64,000 nucleotides of DNA from Vallitalea sp. (GCA_025210515.1 JAOARM010000040.1:186001-250000); one strand, 5' to 3'. Positions 35,910 through 45,539 are shown, counted from the first letter of the stretch. A program made the numbers and translations. Notes: generated by a model not told the origin, from the letters alone.

Positions 35910-36902
35910 ATGGCTAGAGTTTCTGTTTTGGGTGCAGGAAGTTGGGGAACGGCACTTTCTATTTTACTTCATGAAAATGGTCATGATGTAACTCTGTGGT
36001 CTATTATGGAAGAAGAAGTCAATATGCTTATAAAAGAAAGAGAAAATAAGCAAAAGCTTCCTGGTATAGAGATTCCAGATGAAATTATAATTACTAATAA
36101 TATAGAAGAAGCAATAACAGACAAAAGTATATTAGTTATGGCTGTTCCGTCTAAGTTTGTTAGAAATACAGCAAAACTAATGAAAGAATATGTATCTAGT
36201 GATCAAGTAATTGTTAATGTAGCCAAAGGTTTAGAAGATGAAACATTATATACTTTGGTTGAAGTTATTAATGATGAAATGCCAGACAATAAAGTTGCTG
36301 TATTATCTGGACCAAGTCATGCAGAAGAAGTTTCACGAAAAATACCTACAACTTGTGTAGCTGGATGTACTGATGAAAATACAGCAAAGATAATTCAAGA
36401 TTTATTCATGAATACTAACTTTAGAGTATATACAAGCACTGATGTTGTTGGTATTGAGATGGGTGGAGCTCTTAAAAACGTTATAGCATTAGCGGCAGGA
36501 ATATCAGATGGTATTGGTTACGGAGATAATGCTAAGGCAGCCATTATGACAAGAGGAATAGCAGAGATAAGTAGACTGGGAGTTGCAATGGGAGCAAATG
36601 TACAGACATTTAACGGATTATCTGGAATAGGAGATTTAATAGTTACATGTACTAGTATGCATAGCCGTAATAGAAGAGCAGGAATATTAATCGGAAAAGG
36701 TTATAGTCTAGATAAAGCATTAGAAGAGGTTAAGATGGTAGTTGAAGGAGTGTTTACTGCAAAAGCGGCACTTGATCTTGCCAATAAGTATAACGTAGAG
36801 ATGCCTATTATTAAAAAAGTTAATGAGGTATTATTTACAGGTAAAGATACAAAAAAAGCAGTTGAAGAACTAATGATAAGAGATAAAAAAATAGAATACT
36901 AA
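35910..36902 (+). CDS. gpsA: NAD(P)-dependent glycerol-3-phosphate dehydrogenase
   Basis: GpsA reduces dihydroxyacetone phosphate to glycerol-3-phosphate, the substrate of PlsY encoded just upstream. The 330-residue protein shows the dinucleotide-binding GAGSWGTALSILLHENGH at residues 7-24, VAKGLEDETL, LSGPSHAEEVSRKIPT and the catalytic lysine region GGALKNVIALAAGISDG. AAGAGGTG precedes the ATG. Confidence 0.97.
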   Translation: MARVSVLGAGSWGTALSILLHENGHDVTLWSIMEEEVNMLIKERENKQKLPGIEIPDEIIITNNIEEAITDKSILVMAVPSKFVRNTAKLMKEYVSSDQVIVNVAKGLEDETLYTLVEVINDEMPDNKVAVLSGPSHAEEVSRKIPTTCVAGCTDENTAKIIQDLFMNTNFRVYTSTDVVGIEMGGALKNVIALAAGISDGIGYGDNAKAAIMTRGIAEISRLGVAMGANVQTFNGLSGIGDLIVTCTSMHSRNRRAGILIGKGYSLDKALEEVKMVVEGVFTAKAALDLANKYNVEMPIIKKVNEVLFTGKDTKKAVEELMIRDKKIEY

Positions 36903-36903
36903 T

Positions 36904-36931
36904 AAATTAATATAGTCTATAATATTAATTT
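36904..36931. repeat. 10-bp inverted repeat after gpsA
   Basis: AAATTAATAT and ATATTAATTT flank 8 bases right after the gpsA stop. It has only A-T pairs and no T run beyond the arm, so it would be a weak terminator at best; read-through toward spoIVA is plausible. Confidence 0.4.
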
Positions 36932-36944
36932 CGTGTATAAGCTG

Positions 36945-36972
36945 TCATATTCCAACATATATATCATATATT
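36945..36972 (+). promoter_or_regulatory. Candidate sigma-E promoter for spoIVA
   Basis: TCATATT (36945-36951) fits the KMATATT -35 consensus of the mother-cell factor sigma-E. CATATATT (36965-36972), 13 bases later, is close to the CATACANT -10. spoIVA is a sigma-E gene in Bacillus. The site is only by eye; the region is AT-rich. Confidence 0.5.
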
Positions 36973-37013
36973 TATATAAGAAAAGAAAACTGCAGGGAGG
37001 ATATATATGTTGG
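36952..37013 (+). promoter_or_regulatory. 14-bp inverted repeat across the spoIVA start codon
   Basis: CCAACATATATATC (36952-36965) is the exact reverse complement of GATATATATGTTGG (37000-37013), which contains the last G of the ribosome site and the ATG. The arms are 34 bases apart. A transcript that includes both arms would hide the start codon in a hairpin; one starting at the candidate sigma-E site would lack the left arm. Confidence 0.6.
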
Positions 37014-38488
37014 GAGAATACGATATTTATAAAGATATTAGAGCTAGAACAAACGGAGAAATTTATATGGGCGTTGTTGGACCCGTTAGAACAGGTAAAT
37101 CTACATTTATTAAGAGATTTATGGATTTATTAGTATTACCTAATATAGAAAACGTACATAGTAGAGAAAGAACTCAAGATGAACTGCCACAAAGTGCAGC
37201 AGGAAAAACTATAATGACTACTGAACCTAAGTTTATTCCACAAGAAGCTGCTACAGTGTCATTGTCAGATGATGTGCAAGTTAAAGTTAGAATGATTGAT
37301 TGTGTAGGATATATGGTTGAAGGAGCTTCTGGTCATCTAGAAAATGACGAGGAAAGAAAAGTGAAAACTCCTTGGTATGATGAGGATATTCCTTTTACTC
37401 AAGCTGCTGAAATAGGTACTAAGAAAGTAATTAATGATCATTCTACTATAGGTATTGTTATAACTGCTGATGGCTCATTTGGTGAGATTCCTAGAGAGAA
37501 TTACATACAGGCAGAAGAAAGAACTATAGATGAATTAAAAAATCTTTCTAAACCATATGTAGTTATTTTAAACTCACTAAGACCATATTCTGATGATACT
37601 ATTTTAACTGCTAAAGAACTAGAAGATAAATATAATGTTCCAGTTTTACCAGTTAATTGTGAGCAATTAAAAAGAGAAGATGTAATAAAAATTCTTGAAA
37701 ATGTCTTGTTAGAATTTCCATTGTCAGTTGTTAATTTTAACGTACCAAAATGGGTTGAGATATTAGACAATGACCATTGGTTAAAAGCTTCATTAGTTGA
37801 TTCGGTTAGAGAAATTATGAATTCAGTTGATGCTATTAGAGATTTGAAGAAAGATGACACTCTTGAAATTGAAAATGAACATATCAAAAAAGTAAAACTT
37901 GATAAAATTGATTTATCAACTGGATGTGCATGTGTTGATATTAATTTCTGTGATGACTATTATTATAGTATATTAAGTGATTTAATGGGTACAGAAATAA
38001 AAGGCGAATATCAATTTATGTCTTTAATTAAGAAACTAGGCAAAGTCAAAGAGGAATATGATAAAGTATCAGAAGCAATAAATGAAGTTAAGGCAAAAGG
38101 ATATGGAATAGTAACCCCTATGGTTGATGATTTAGCACTACAAGAACCAGAAATAGTTAAACAAGGAAATAAATTCGGTGTTAAATTAAAAGCCAGTGCG
38201 CCAACTATTCACATGATTAAGTGTGATATACAAACAGAAGTTTCTCCAATCGTTGGTACAGAAAAGCAAAGTGAAGAGTTACTTGCTTACATAACTAATG
38301 AATTTGAAAGTGATCCTACTAAAATATGGGATACTAACATATTTGGCAAGTCATTACATGATTTAGTTAATGAAGGACTTCAAAATAAAATCTATAGAAT
38401 GCCAGAAGATGCAAGAGAGAAACTACAGCATACATTACAGAAAATAGTAAATGATTCTAACGGAGGATTAGTATGTATTATTATCTAA
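37007..38488 (+). CDS. spoIVA: Stage IV sporulation protein A (spore coat ATPase)
   Basis: SpoIVA is a cytoskeletal ATPase that polymerises on the forespore surface and forms the base of the coat. The 493-residue protein is colinear with the family: IYKDIRARTNGEIYMGVVG at the start, Walker A GPVRTGKSTFIKRF near residues 25-38, DCVGYMVEGASGH, the sensor-like region TADGSFGEIPRENY and the C-terminal tail SNGGLVCIII. GGGAGG precedes the ATG; the start codon lies inside a perfect inverted repeat. Confidence 0.97.
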   Translation: MLGEYDIYKDIRARTNGEIYMGVVGPVRTGKSTFIKRFMDLLVLPNIENVHSRERTQDELPQSAAGKTIMTTEPKFIPQEAATVSLSDDVQVKVRMIDCVGYMVEGASGHLENDEERKVKTPWYDEDIPFTQAAEIGTKKVINDHSTIGIVITADGSFGEIPRENYIQAEERTIDELKNLSKPYVVILNSLRPYSDDTILTAKELEDKYNVPVLPVNCEQLKREDVIKILENVLLEFPLSVVNFNVPKWVEILDNDHWLKASLVDSVREIMNSVDAIRDLKKDDTLEIENEHIKKVKLDKIDLSTGCACVDINFCDDYYYSILSDLMGTEIKGEYQFMSLIKKLGKVKEEYDKVSEAINEVKAKGYGIVTPMVDDLALQEPEIVKQGNKFGVKLKASAPTIHMIKCDIQTEVSPIVGTEKQSEELLAYITNEFESDPTKIWDTNIFGKSLHDLVNEGLQNKIYRMPEDAREKLQHTLQKIVNDSNGGLVCIII

Positions 38489-38581
38489 AATATGGTTATA
38501 ATAATATATAACTCCAAATAAATTAATATATTTTATGAGTTAGTTCAATAATACAACTGTTAAAATATAACAAGTATTTTC

Positions 38582-38610
38582 TTGCAAAATAGCATGTATA
38601 GTGTTATAAT
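38582..38610 (+). promoter_or_regulatory. Sigma-A promoter for rimP-nusA-infB
   Basis: TTGCAA (38582-38587), 17 bases, TATAAT (38605-38610). It leaves a leader of about 128 bases that contains the hairpin at 38638. Confidence 0.75.
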
Positions 38611-38637
38611 AGTTTCAGGTATATAATAAGTACTAGA

Positions 38638-38670
38638 AAGAGTGGACGAAAGTCCACTCTTGTTATATTC
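38638..38670 (+). terminator. Leader hairpin/attenuator before rimP-nusA
   Basis: AAGAGTGGAC and GTCCACTCTT (10 bp, perfect) close a GAAA tetraloop, followed by an interrupted U tract (TGTTATATTCTT). It begins about 20 bases after the predicted transcription start. A strong stem with a weak U tract is the form of terminator that depends on NusA, and nusA lies in this operon, so an autoregulatory attenuator is likely. Confidence 0.7.
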
Positions 38671-38744
38671 TTATAGGAAAATGAGACATCATTTTTATAA
38701 TATACAAAGTATGAGAAGAAATACAGAAGAAAGGGTGGTATGAA

Positions 38745-39212
38745 TTGTCATTTAGAGAACATGTGGAAACATTAGCAGAAGAAGTGCTAACACCTATTCT
38801 TGATGAGAATAAGTTTGAACTTGTTGATGTAGAATATGTAAAAGAAGCGTCTAATTGGTATCTAAGAGTTTTTATAGACAAAGACGGCGGTATAACTATA
38901 GATGATTGTGAATTAGTTAGTCGAGCATTTGATAGTCAGTTTGAAGAAAAAGATCCTATAAAAGAACCTTATATATTAGAAGTAAGTTCTCCAGGACTTG
39001 ACAGACCTTTAAAAAAAGAAAAAGATTTCAAGAGAAGCTTAGGAAAAAGCGTTGAAGTAAAATTATATAAAGCAATAGATAAACAAAAAGAATTTACTGG
39101 AATTCTTAGTAGTTATGATGACAAAGAAATTATACTTGAATTTGAAGACGGTGAAACTATGTCTATTACAAGAACTGATATTGCTATTGTTAGATTAGCT
39201 ATATTATTCTGA
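38745..39212 (+). CDS. rimP: Ribosome maturation factor RimP
   Basis: RimP assists 30S assembly. The 155-residue protein shows the N-domain LVDVEYVKEASNWYLRVFID near 28-47, DCELVSRAFD, then LEVSSPGLDRPLKKEKDF near 86-103 and an SH3-like C-domain. The start is TTG at 38745, selected because GGGTGG lies upstream; a nearby ATG is out of frame. First gene of the nusA operon. Confidence 0.95.
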   Translation: MSFREHVETLAEEVLTPILDENKFELVDVEYVKEASNWYLRVFIDKDGGITIDDCELVSRAFDSQFEEKDPIKEPYILEVSSPGLDRPLKKEKDFKRSLGKSVEVKLYKAIDKQKEFTGILSSYDDKEIILEFEDGETMSITRTDIAIVRLAILF

Positions 39213-39320
39213 TTTAAGTACGATTAGTGGACTAACATATTAAGTTGAATTTATATATAAAATCTATATTCAACATAAATTATAGATATAATTATAATTA
39301 TTATACTGAGGAGGATTAAA

Positions 39321-40436
39321 ATGAATGCTGAATTCATTGAAGCATTGAATCAAATTGAAAAAGAAAAGGGTATTAGCAAGGAAATCTTAATAGAAACTAT
39401 TGAAATTTCATTAGTTACAGCATGTAAAAACAATTTTGGAACTGCTCAAAATATTAAAGTAGAGATTGACCGTGATAATGGAGAAGTATCAGTATATGCT
39501 GAAAAAGAAGTAGTGGAAGAAGTAGAAGATACTAATTTAACTATCTCTTTGGAAGATGCTAAAAAATTAAGACCGGGATATAATTTAGGAGATATTGTTA
39601 ATATAGAGATAACACCTAAAAACTTTGGTAGAATAGCAGCACAAAAAGCTAAACAGGTTGTAGTGCAAAAAATTAGAGAAGCTGAGAGAGAAGTAATCTT
39701 TAATCAGTATATTACTAAAGAAAAAGACGTTATTACTGGTATTATACAAAGAAAAGTAAGAGATAATGTTATAATTAATCTAGGGAAAATTGATGCAATA
39801 CTAGCAGATAAAGAACAGGTTCCTAATGAAAGATATATGCCTAATGAAAGATTTAAAGTATATGTATTAGAAGTAAAAGAAAGCACAAAAGGTCCTAAAG
39901 TGTATGTATCAAGAACACATCCAGAACTAATAAAAAGATTATTTGAACAAGAAGTACCAGAAGTTCACGATGGTGTTGTAGATATAAAAGGCATATCAAG
40001 AGAACCAGGTTCTAGAACTAAAATAGCAGTATACTCAACTAATAAAGATGTAGACCCTGTTGGTTCATGTGTAGGGCATAATGGTGCAAGAGTATCAATT
40101 ATTGTTAATGAGCTTAGAGGAGAAAAAATTGATATTATTCCTTGGGATGAAAACCCAGTTAAATTTATTTCAGCCGCGCTTAGTCCATCCAAAGTAGTAA
40201 AAGTAATTGTAAATGAAGAAGATAAAAGTGCAAAAGTTGTTGTACCAGATTATCAATTATCACTAGCTATTGGAAAAGAAGGACAAAATGCAAGACTTGC
40301 TGCTAAGCTTACAGGATATAGAATTGATATTAAAAGCGAAACTCAAGCAAAAGAAACTAATTTTATTACAGAAGAAGAAACGTTAGGAGCGCTTTTGTCT
40401 CAGAGTTCTTTAGAGGATGAAGAAGAGTTATACTAG
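39321..40436 (+). CDS. nusA: Transcription termination/antitermination factor NusA
   Basis: NusA binds RNA polymerase and modulates pausing, termination and antitermination. The 371-residue protein has the Gram-positive form: N-domain to about residue 130, S1 domain (DVITGIIQRKVRDNVIINLG), KH1 (GSRTKIAVYS, DPVGSCVGHNGARVSII) and KH2 (LAIGKEGQNARLAAKLTGY). It lacks the acidic repeats of E. coli NusA. GAGGAGG precedes the ATG. Confidence 0.97.
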   Translation: MNAEFIEALNQIEKEKGISKEILIETIEISLVTACKNNFGTAQNIKVEIDRDNGEVSVYAEKEVVEEVEDTNLTISLEDAKKLRPGYNLGDIVNIEITPKNFGRIAAQKAKQVVVQKIREAEREVIFNQYITKEKDVITGIIQRKVRDNVIINLGKIDAILADKEQVPNERYMPNERFKVYVLEVKESTKGPKVYVSRTHPELIKRLFEQEVPEVHDGVVDIKGISREPGSRTKIAVYSTNKDVDPVGSCVGHNGARVSIIVNELRGEKIDIIPWDENPVKFISAALSPSKVVKVIVNEEDKSAKVVVPDYQLSLAIGKEGQNARLAAKLTGYRIDIKSETQAKETNFITEEETLGALLSQSSLEDEEELY

Positions 40437-40463
40437 TATATAAGTTAAGAAGCTTTTAGCTGT

Positions 40464-40580
40464 TCTTCTATAAGAAAGTTATCTAATTAGTTAATGAAGT
40501 ATAAGCATATTCATTAACTCTAAAGAAAACTTTCCGCCGCAGAAATTTGCTATGCAAAACGTGACGTAGTCGCTTTTCTT
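40464..40580 (+). repeat. GTGAC-N3-GTCAC interspersed repeat, copy 1
   Basis: A non-coding block between nusA and ylxR. It begins with CTATAAGAAAGTT, contains the hairpin AGTTAATGAA/TTCATTAACT and the outer pair GAAAGTT/AACTTTC, and ends with ACGTGACGTAGTCGCTTTT. The same layout recurs in reverse orientation at 45540 and its right end at 55705. Confidence 0.65.
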
Positions 40581-40617
40581 GCTAAGTTGAAGATTATAGC
40601 GAAAGGAATGATACTAT

Positions 40618-40887
40618 ATGGCTAGAAAAATACCTTTAAGAAAATGCACTGGTTGTGGGGACATGAAAGATAAAAGACAACTAATAAGAGTTGTTAAGAC
40701 AAAAGAAGGCGACATATCTATTGATAGCACTGGAAAGAAAAACGGTAGAGGAGCATATATATGCCCTTCAATTACATGTTTAGAAAAAGCTATTAAAAAT
40801 AAAGGGTTAGAACGTTCTTTCAAAGAAAAAATTCCCCAAGATGTGTACATGACACTAAAGGAGGAATTAAATATAGCAAATGAATAG
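40618..40887 (+). CDS. ylxR: YlxR/RnpM RNA-binding protein
   Basis: An 89-residue DUF448 protein starting with MARKIPLRKCTGCGDMKDKR, the family signature, and having a GRGAYICPSITCLEKA segment. In Bacillus YlxR (RnpM) binds RNase P RNA. Its last codons overlap the ylxQ start by 8 bases. GAAAGGA precedes the ATG. Confidence 0.95.
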   Translation: MARKIPLRKCTGCGDMKDKRQLIRVVKTKEGDISIDSTGKKNGRGAYICPSITCLEKAIKNKGLERSFKEKIPQDVYMTLKEELNIANE

Positions 40888-41191
40888 AAAAGTTTATTCA
40901 CTACTTGGATTATGTCAAAGAGCATCTAGACTTGTTTCTGGAGAAGCTTTGACAGAGAAAGCTGTAAAAGATAAAACAGCAAAATTAGTTATCATTGCAA
41001 CAGATTCATCTGATAATACCAAAAAATTATTTAATAATATATGCTACACTCATAATGTGAAGCTTATTGAATTTGGTACAAAAGAAGAATTAGGAAATGC
41101 ATTAGGAAAACCTATAAGAGCATCAATTGCAGTAACTGATGAAGGTTTTGTTAAAAGTATAGAAAAAAAGATAGAGCAATTTGTTAAATAA
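40880..41191 (+). CDS. ylxQ: L7Ae-family ribosomal-like protein YlxQ
   Basis: A 103-residue L7Ae/L30e/S12e-fold protein that binds kink-turn-type RNA. It shows LGLCQRASRLVSGE near residues 7-20, AKLVIIATDSSDNTKK near 35-50 and LGNALGKPIRASIAV. Overlaps ylxR, and is the standard neighbour of infB. Confidence 0.93.
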   Translation: MNRKVYSLLGLCQRASRLVSGEALTEKAVKDKTAKLVIIATDSSDNTKKLFNNICYTHNVKLIEFGTKEELGNALGKPIRASIAVTDEGFVKSIEKKIEQFVK

Positions 41192-41301
41192 TTTAACAAA
41201 CTGTATTGTGATTAGATTAAGTATAATTAGTGAAAAATATAAATAATAAAATCTAACCACTGTTACTAATTTTAAGACTCAAATTTGCGGAGGTGGTATA
41301 T

Positions 41302-43269
41302 ATGTCAAAAGTTCGAGTATATGAAATCGCTAAACAAATAGGTATAAGTAATAAAGAATTACTATCTACCTTAAAGGAATTTGATATTGAAGTGAAAAAT
41401 CATATGAGCTCATTGACTGATGAGGAAGTAGGTATTATTACTGAATACTTTACTCCTCAAGAAAATAATGAAACAGAAAATGCCCAAGAAGAAACAGAAG
41501 AAATATCTATGGAAGATGCAGAAATAATTATGATTCCAGAAAATATTACTGTTAAAAATTTAGCAGAAAAACTTGATAAGCAATCATCAGAACTTGTTAA
41601 GTCACTTATGTTAAAAGGTGTAATGGCAACAGCTAATCAAGAAATTGATTTTGAAACTGCAAGTCAGATTGCAGAAGAATTTGACATTTTACTTGAGAAA
41701 GAACCAGAAAAAGATATAGTAGAAGAATTTTTTGCTGAAGAACCAGATGATGAGAAAGATTTAGTTACAAGATCTCCTATCGTTGTTGTAATGGGTCATG
41801 TTGACCACGGTAAAACATCTTTACTTGATGCTATTAGAGAAAGTAATGTAACATCAAGAGAAGCAGGTGGAATAACACAACATATTGGAGCATCTGTTGT
41901 AACTATTAACGATCATGATATAACATTTTTAGATACACCTGGTCATGAGGCTTTTACTGCTATGAGACTTAGAGGTGCTATGGCGACAGATATAGCTATA
42001 TTAGTTGTTGCAGCAGACGATGGTGTTATGCCTCAGACTATAGAAGCTATAAACCATGCAAAAGCAGCAGGAGTACAGATAATTGTAGCCGTTAATAAAA
42101 TAGATAAGCCAGGAGCTAATCAAGATAGAGTTAAGCAAGAATTAGTAGAATATGGATTAGTAGCTGAGGATTGGGGTGGAGATACTATATGTGTACCAGT
42201 ATCAGCTATTGAGAAAACTAATCTTGATCAGTTACTTGAAATGATTCTTCTAGTATCAGAAATGGAAGAATTAAGAGCTAATCCTAATAAAAAAGCAAGT
42301 GGTACAATTGTTGAAGCACAGCTTGATAAAGGAAGAGGACCAGTTGCAACTGTTCTTATCCAAAACGGAACATTAAAAGTAGGAGATTCAATTATTGCTG
42401 GTACATCTTATGGTAGAATTAGAGCTATGATTGATGATAAAGGAAGAAGAGTTAAGAAAGCAGGACCTTCAACACCAGTTGAAATACTTGGATTATCAGA
42501 AGTACCTGTAGCTGGAGATGCATTCTATACAGCGAAAAACGAAAGAGAAGCAAGACACGTTGCTGATAAAGTTATCGAAAGAAATAGAGAAAAACTTCTT
42601 CAAAACACTCCACAGAAAGTTACACTTGATGATTTATTTACTCAAATTCAATCTGGTAATATGAAAGAACTTAATCTTGTTGTAAAAGCTGATGTTCAAG
42701 GTTCAGTTGAAGCAGTTAAACAAAGTTTAGTTAAATTATCAAATGAAGAAGTAGTAATTAAAGTTATTCATGGTGGCGTTGGTGCAATTAATGAATCTGA
42801 TGTTATGTTGGCTTCTGCATCTAATGCGATTATTATTGGATTTAATGTTCGTCCAGAAGCTAGTGCAAAAGCTGTAGCAGATAATGAAAAAATTGATATT
42901 CGTTTATATAGAGTAATCTATAACGCAATTGAAGATATTGAAGCAGCTATGAAAGGTATGCTTGACCCAGAATATAGAGAAAAAGTAATTGGTCATGCAG
43001 AGATAAGACAGACATTCAAAGTATCTGGCGTTGGTACAATAGCAGGTTCTTATGTTCTAGATGGTAAATTTACTAGAAATTCACAAGTTAGACTTGTTCG
43101 TGATGGTATAGTTATATATGAAGGTGAGCTTGCATCACTAAAAAGATTCAAGGACGATGTAAAAGAAGTAAATACAGGTTATGAATGTGGAATTATGCTA
43201 AACAAGTTTAATGATGTAAAAGAAAGCGATATTGTTGAGGCATTCATTATGGAAGAAATTCCTAGATAA
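41302..43269 (+). CDS. infB: Translation initiation factor IF-2
   Basis: IF-2 is the GTPase that brings initiator tRNA to the 30S subunit. At 655 residues it is a short form with a brief N-terminal extension: [17 protein letters not shown] and a second IF2_N domain ([20 protein letters not shown] near 88-107). The GTPase core has [22 protein letters not shown] and NKIDKP. ATG 41302 is chosen over an in-frame GTG that sits in the GGAGGTGG ribosome site. Confidence 0.98.
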   Translation: MSKVRVYEIAKQIGISNKELLSTLKEFDIEVKNHMSSLTDEEVGIITEYFTPQENNETENAQEETEEISMEDAEIIMIPENITVKNLAEKLDKQSSELVKSLMLKGVMATANQEIDFETASQIAEEFDILLEKEPEKDIVEEFFAEEPDDEKDLVTRSPIVVVMGHVDHGKTSLLDAIRESNVTSREAGGITQHIGASVVTINDHDITFLDTPGHEAFTAMRLRGAMATDIAILVVAADDGVMPQTIEAINHAKAAGVQIIVAVNKIDKPGANQDRVKQELVEYGLVAEDWGGDTICVPVSAIEKTNLDQLLEMILLVSEMEELRANPNKKASGTIVEAQLDKGRGPVATVLIQNGTLKVGDSIIAGTSYGRIRAMIDDKGRRVKKAGPSTPVEILGLSEVPVAGDAFYTAKNEREARHVADKVIERNREKLLQNTPQKVTLDDLFTQIQSGNMKELNLVVKADVQGSVEAVKQSLVKLSNEEVVIKVIHGGVGAINESDVMLASASNAIIIGFNVRPEASAKAVADNEKIDIRLYRVIYNAIEDIEAAMKGMLDPEYREKVIGHAEIRQTFKVSGVGTIAGSYVLDGKFTRNSQVRLVRDGIVIYEGELASLKRFKDDVKEVNTGYECGIMLNKFNDVKESDIVEAFIMEEIPR

Positions 43270-43312
43270 ATAAGTCATGACAAATGCTCATATTATAAGA
43301 AGGTGAGTAAGG

Positions 43313-43678
43313 ATGAAAAAAAGAAGTAATAGAATAATAAAGATAAATGAAGAGATAAGAAAAGAAATAAGTTTTCTTATTAATAATAGTCTAAAAGATC
43401 CACGTGTTAATCGTATGACAAGTGTCGTAAGTGTTGATACTACACCAGATCTTAAATATTGTAAAATATTTGTAAGTGTACTTGGAGATGTAAAATCTCA
43501 AGAAGATACTTTAGAAGGACTAAATAGATCAACAGGATTTATTAGAAATGAATTAGCTAAAAGAATTAATTTAAGAAATACTCCAGAGTTAACATTTGTA
43601 GTAGATCAATCTATAGAATATGGAATGAACATGTCAAAATTAATTGATGAAGTTAATAAGCCAAAAGGTGAAGAATAA
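43313..43678 (+). CDS. rbfA: Ribosome-binding factor A
   Basis: RbfA helps mature the 5' end of 16S rRNA. The 121-residue KH-fold protein shows INEEIRKEISFLINNSLKDP near 12-31, VSVDTTPDLKYCKIFVSVLG and the C-terminal RNTPELTFVVDQSIEYG. Its stop overlaps the nrnA ATG. GAAGGTGAG precedes the ATG. Confidence 0.96.
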   Translation: MKKRSNRIIKINEEIRKEISFLINNSLKDPRVNRMTSVVSVDTTPDLKYCKIFVSVLGDVKSQEDTLEGLNRSTGFIRNELAKRINLRNTPELTFVVDQSIEYGMNMSKLIDEVNKPKGEE

Positions 43679-44619
43679 TGAACTTACAAAAAATTGTTGA
43701 TATATGTAATAACTATAACAACGTAGTAATATCAGGTCATATTCATCCAGATGGAGATTGTGTAGGTGCATGCTATGCATTAGCCGCAATTCTTCATAAA
43801 AAAGGTATTGAAGCAAAAGTTGCATTAGATGACATTCCAGATACATATAGTTATCTTGAAGGTAGTAGCTATTTATTAAAAACAATCAAGAAAGATATAG
43901 ATGTATTTATCTCTCTTGATTGTGGAGATAAAGAGAGACTTGGTAATTATTCCAACATGTTTGATAATGCACAAGTTACTATTAATATTGATCATCATAT
44001 TAGTAATACAAAATTTGCAAAATACAATCATGTTCTTGATGTTAGTTCAACATGTGAAATTATATATGAATTAATAGATGATTATAGTATATTAGATAAA
44101 AACATATGTGAAGCTCTATATACAGGTATTATTTTTGACACTGGAGCATTTAAGCATTCTAATACTACAAAAAGAACACATGAAATAGCTGGCGAATTAA
44201 TTAAATATGATATAGATTTTACTGAAATGACTAATAGAGTTTTTTACTACAGATCATATAATGCACTTAAAATTCTAAGTGTAGCAATTAATAATGCAAA
44301 ATTATATTCTGAAAATGAAATAATAGTATCAACGTTAACAATTGAAGAACTTAAACAAAATAATTGTTATAAAAAAGATACGGATGGTATAATTCAGATG
44401 CTTAATGAAGTAATAGGAACTCAGTGTGCTGTATTAATTACTCAGATAACTGATAATGATTATAAAGTTAGTTTAAGATCTAAAAATAAAGTTGATGTAT
44501 GTAAAGTTGCTAAAAAGTTCTCTGGTGGTGGTCATATAAAAGCATCAGGGTGTACTGTTTCAGGAACTATTAAAGAAGTTGAAGAGATAATTGTTAATGA
44601 AATAGTTAAACAGCTATAA
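43678..44619 (+). CDS. nrnA: Oligoribonuclease/pAp phosphatase NrnA
   Basis: A DHH/DHHA1 phosphoesterase that degrades short RNA oligomers, and in several bacteria also pAp or cyclic-dinucleotide products. The 313-residue protein has GHIHPDGDCVGACYALA near residues 20-36, DCGD, the DHHISNTKFAKYN segment, and the C-terminal DHHA1 motif GGGHIKASGCTVSG. Translationally coupled to rbfA; typical position before truB. Confidence 0.94.
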   Translation: MNLQKIVDICNNYNNVVISGHIHPDGDCVGACYALAAILHKKGIEAKVALDDIPDTYSYLEGSSYLLKTIKKDIDVFISLDCGDKERLGNYSNMFDNAQVTINIDHHISNTKFAKYNHVLDVSSTCEIIYELIDDYSILDKNICEALYTGIIFDTGAFKHSNTTKRTHEIAGELIKYDIDFTEMTNRVFYYRSYNALKILSVAINNAKLYSENEIIVSTLTIEELKQNNCYKKDTDGIIQMLNEVIGTQCAVLITQITDNDYKVSLRSKNKVDVCKVAKKFSGGGHIKASGCTVSGTIKEVEEIIVNEIVKQL

Positions 44620-44639
44620 AATAATAGAGGAATAATTTT

Positions 44640-45539
44640 ATGGATGGAATAATTAATATATACAAAGAGAAAGGCTATACATCTTTTGATGTAGTAGCGA
44701 TTCTTAGGAAAAAATTAAAAATCAAAAAAGTAGGACATACAGGTACACTTGATCCAGAAGCAGAAGGTGTACTTCCTGTATGTATTGGGAAAGCTACTAA
44801 AGTAGCAGATTATATTACTGATACTACAAAGATTTACTCCGCAACTATGACTCTTGGCATAGAGACAGATACTCAAGATCATACAGGTAGTATTATTAAC
44901 AGTAACGAAGTAACAAGTTCAATAAAAGAAATACAAGAGGCTATACAATCATTTATAGGAGATTATGAGCAAATACCACCAATGTATTCTGCTTTGAAAG
45001 TAAATGGTAAAAGATTATATGAATTAGCTAGAGAAGGTAAAACTATCGAAAGAAAAGCTAGAAAAATAGTTATATATAATATTGATATTATTAATATAGA
45101 TAATAATAATGTAGATATGATAATAGAATGTTCCAAAGGTACATATATCAGAACATTATGTGCTGATATTGGTACTAAACTTGGATGTGGAGCACACATG
45201 AGCAAGTTACTTAGAACTAAGTCGAGCTTATTTCAATTAGACTCTAGCATTAAATTAGAAGAAGTTGATAATTATATTGAAAATAATACTTTAGATGAAA
45301 TAATTATGCCTATTGATATGGTATTTACTACATATGATAAAATAATTATTCATGAAAGTTATAATAAATTTTTGTATAATGGTAATAAATTAGATAGTGA
45401 TTTTATAAAAGGAAATACTAAGATTACAATAAATGATAGTTATAGAATATATGATGAAAATAATAAATTTATTGGTATATACAAATCATTAGTAATTGAT
45501 GATAAAATAATATTAAAACCTATTAAAGTTTTTTTATAA
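44640..45539 (+). CDS. truB: tRNA pseudouridine55 synthase TruB
   Basis: TruB makes the T-loop pseudouridine 55. The 299-residue protein shows GIINIYKEKGYTSFDVV at the start, the catalytic Asp38 in KVGHTGTLDPEAEGVLP, and IPPMYSALKVNGKRLYELAR. AGAGGA precedes the ATG. A repeat element begins right at its stop codon. Confidence 0.97.
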   Translation: MDGIINIYKEKGYTSFDVVAILRKKLKIKKVGHTGTLDPEAEGVLPVCIGKATKVADYITDTTKIYSATMTLGIETDTQDHTGSIINSNEVTSSIKEIQEAIQSFIGDYEQIPPMYSALKVNGKRLYELAREGKTIERKARKIVIYNIDIINIDNNNVDMIIECSKGTYIRTLCADIGTKLGCGAHMSKLLRTKSSLFQLDSSIKLEEVDNYIENNTLDEIIMPIDMVFTTYDKIIIHESYNKFLYNGNKLDSDFIKGNTKITINDSYRIYDENNKFIGIYKSLVIDDKIILKPIKVFL

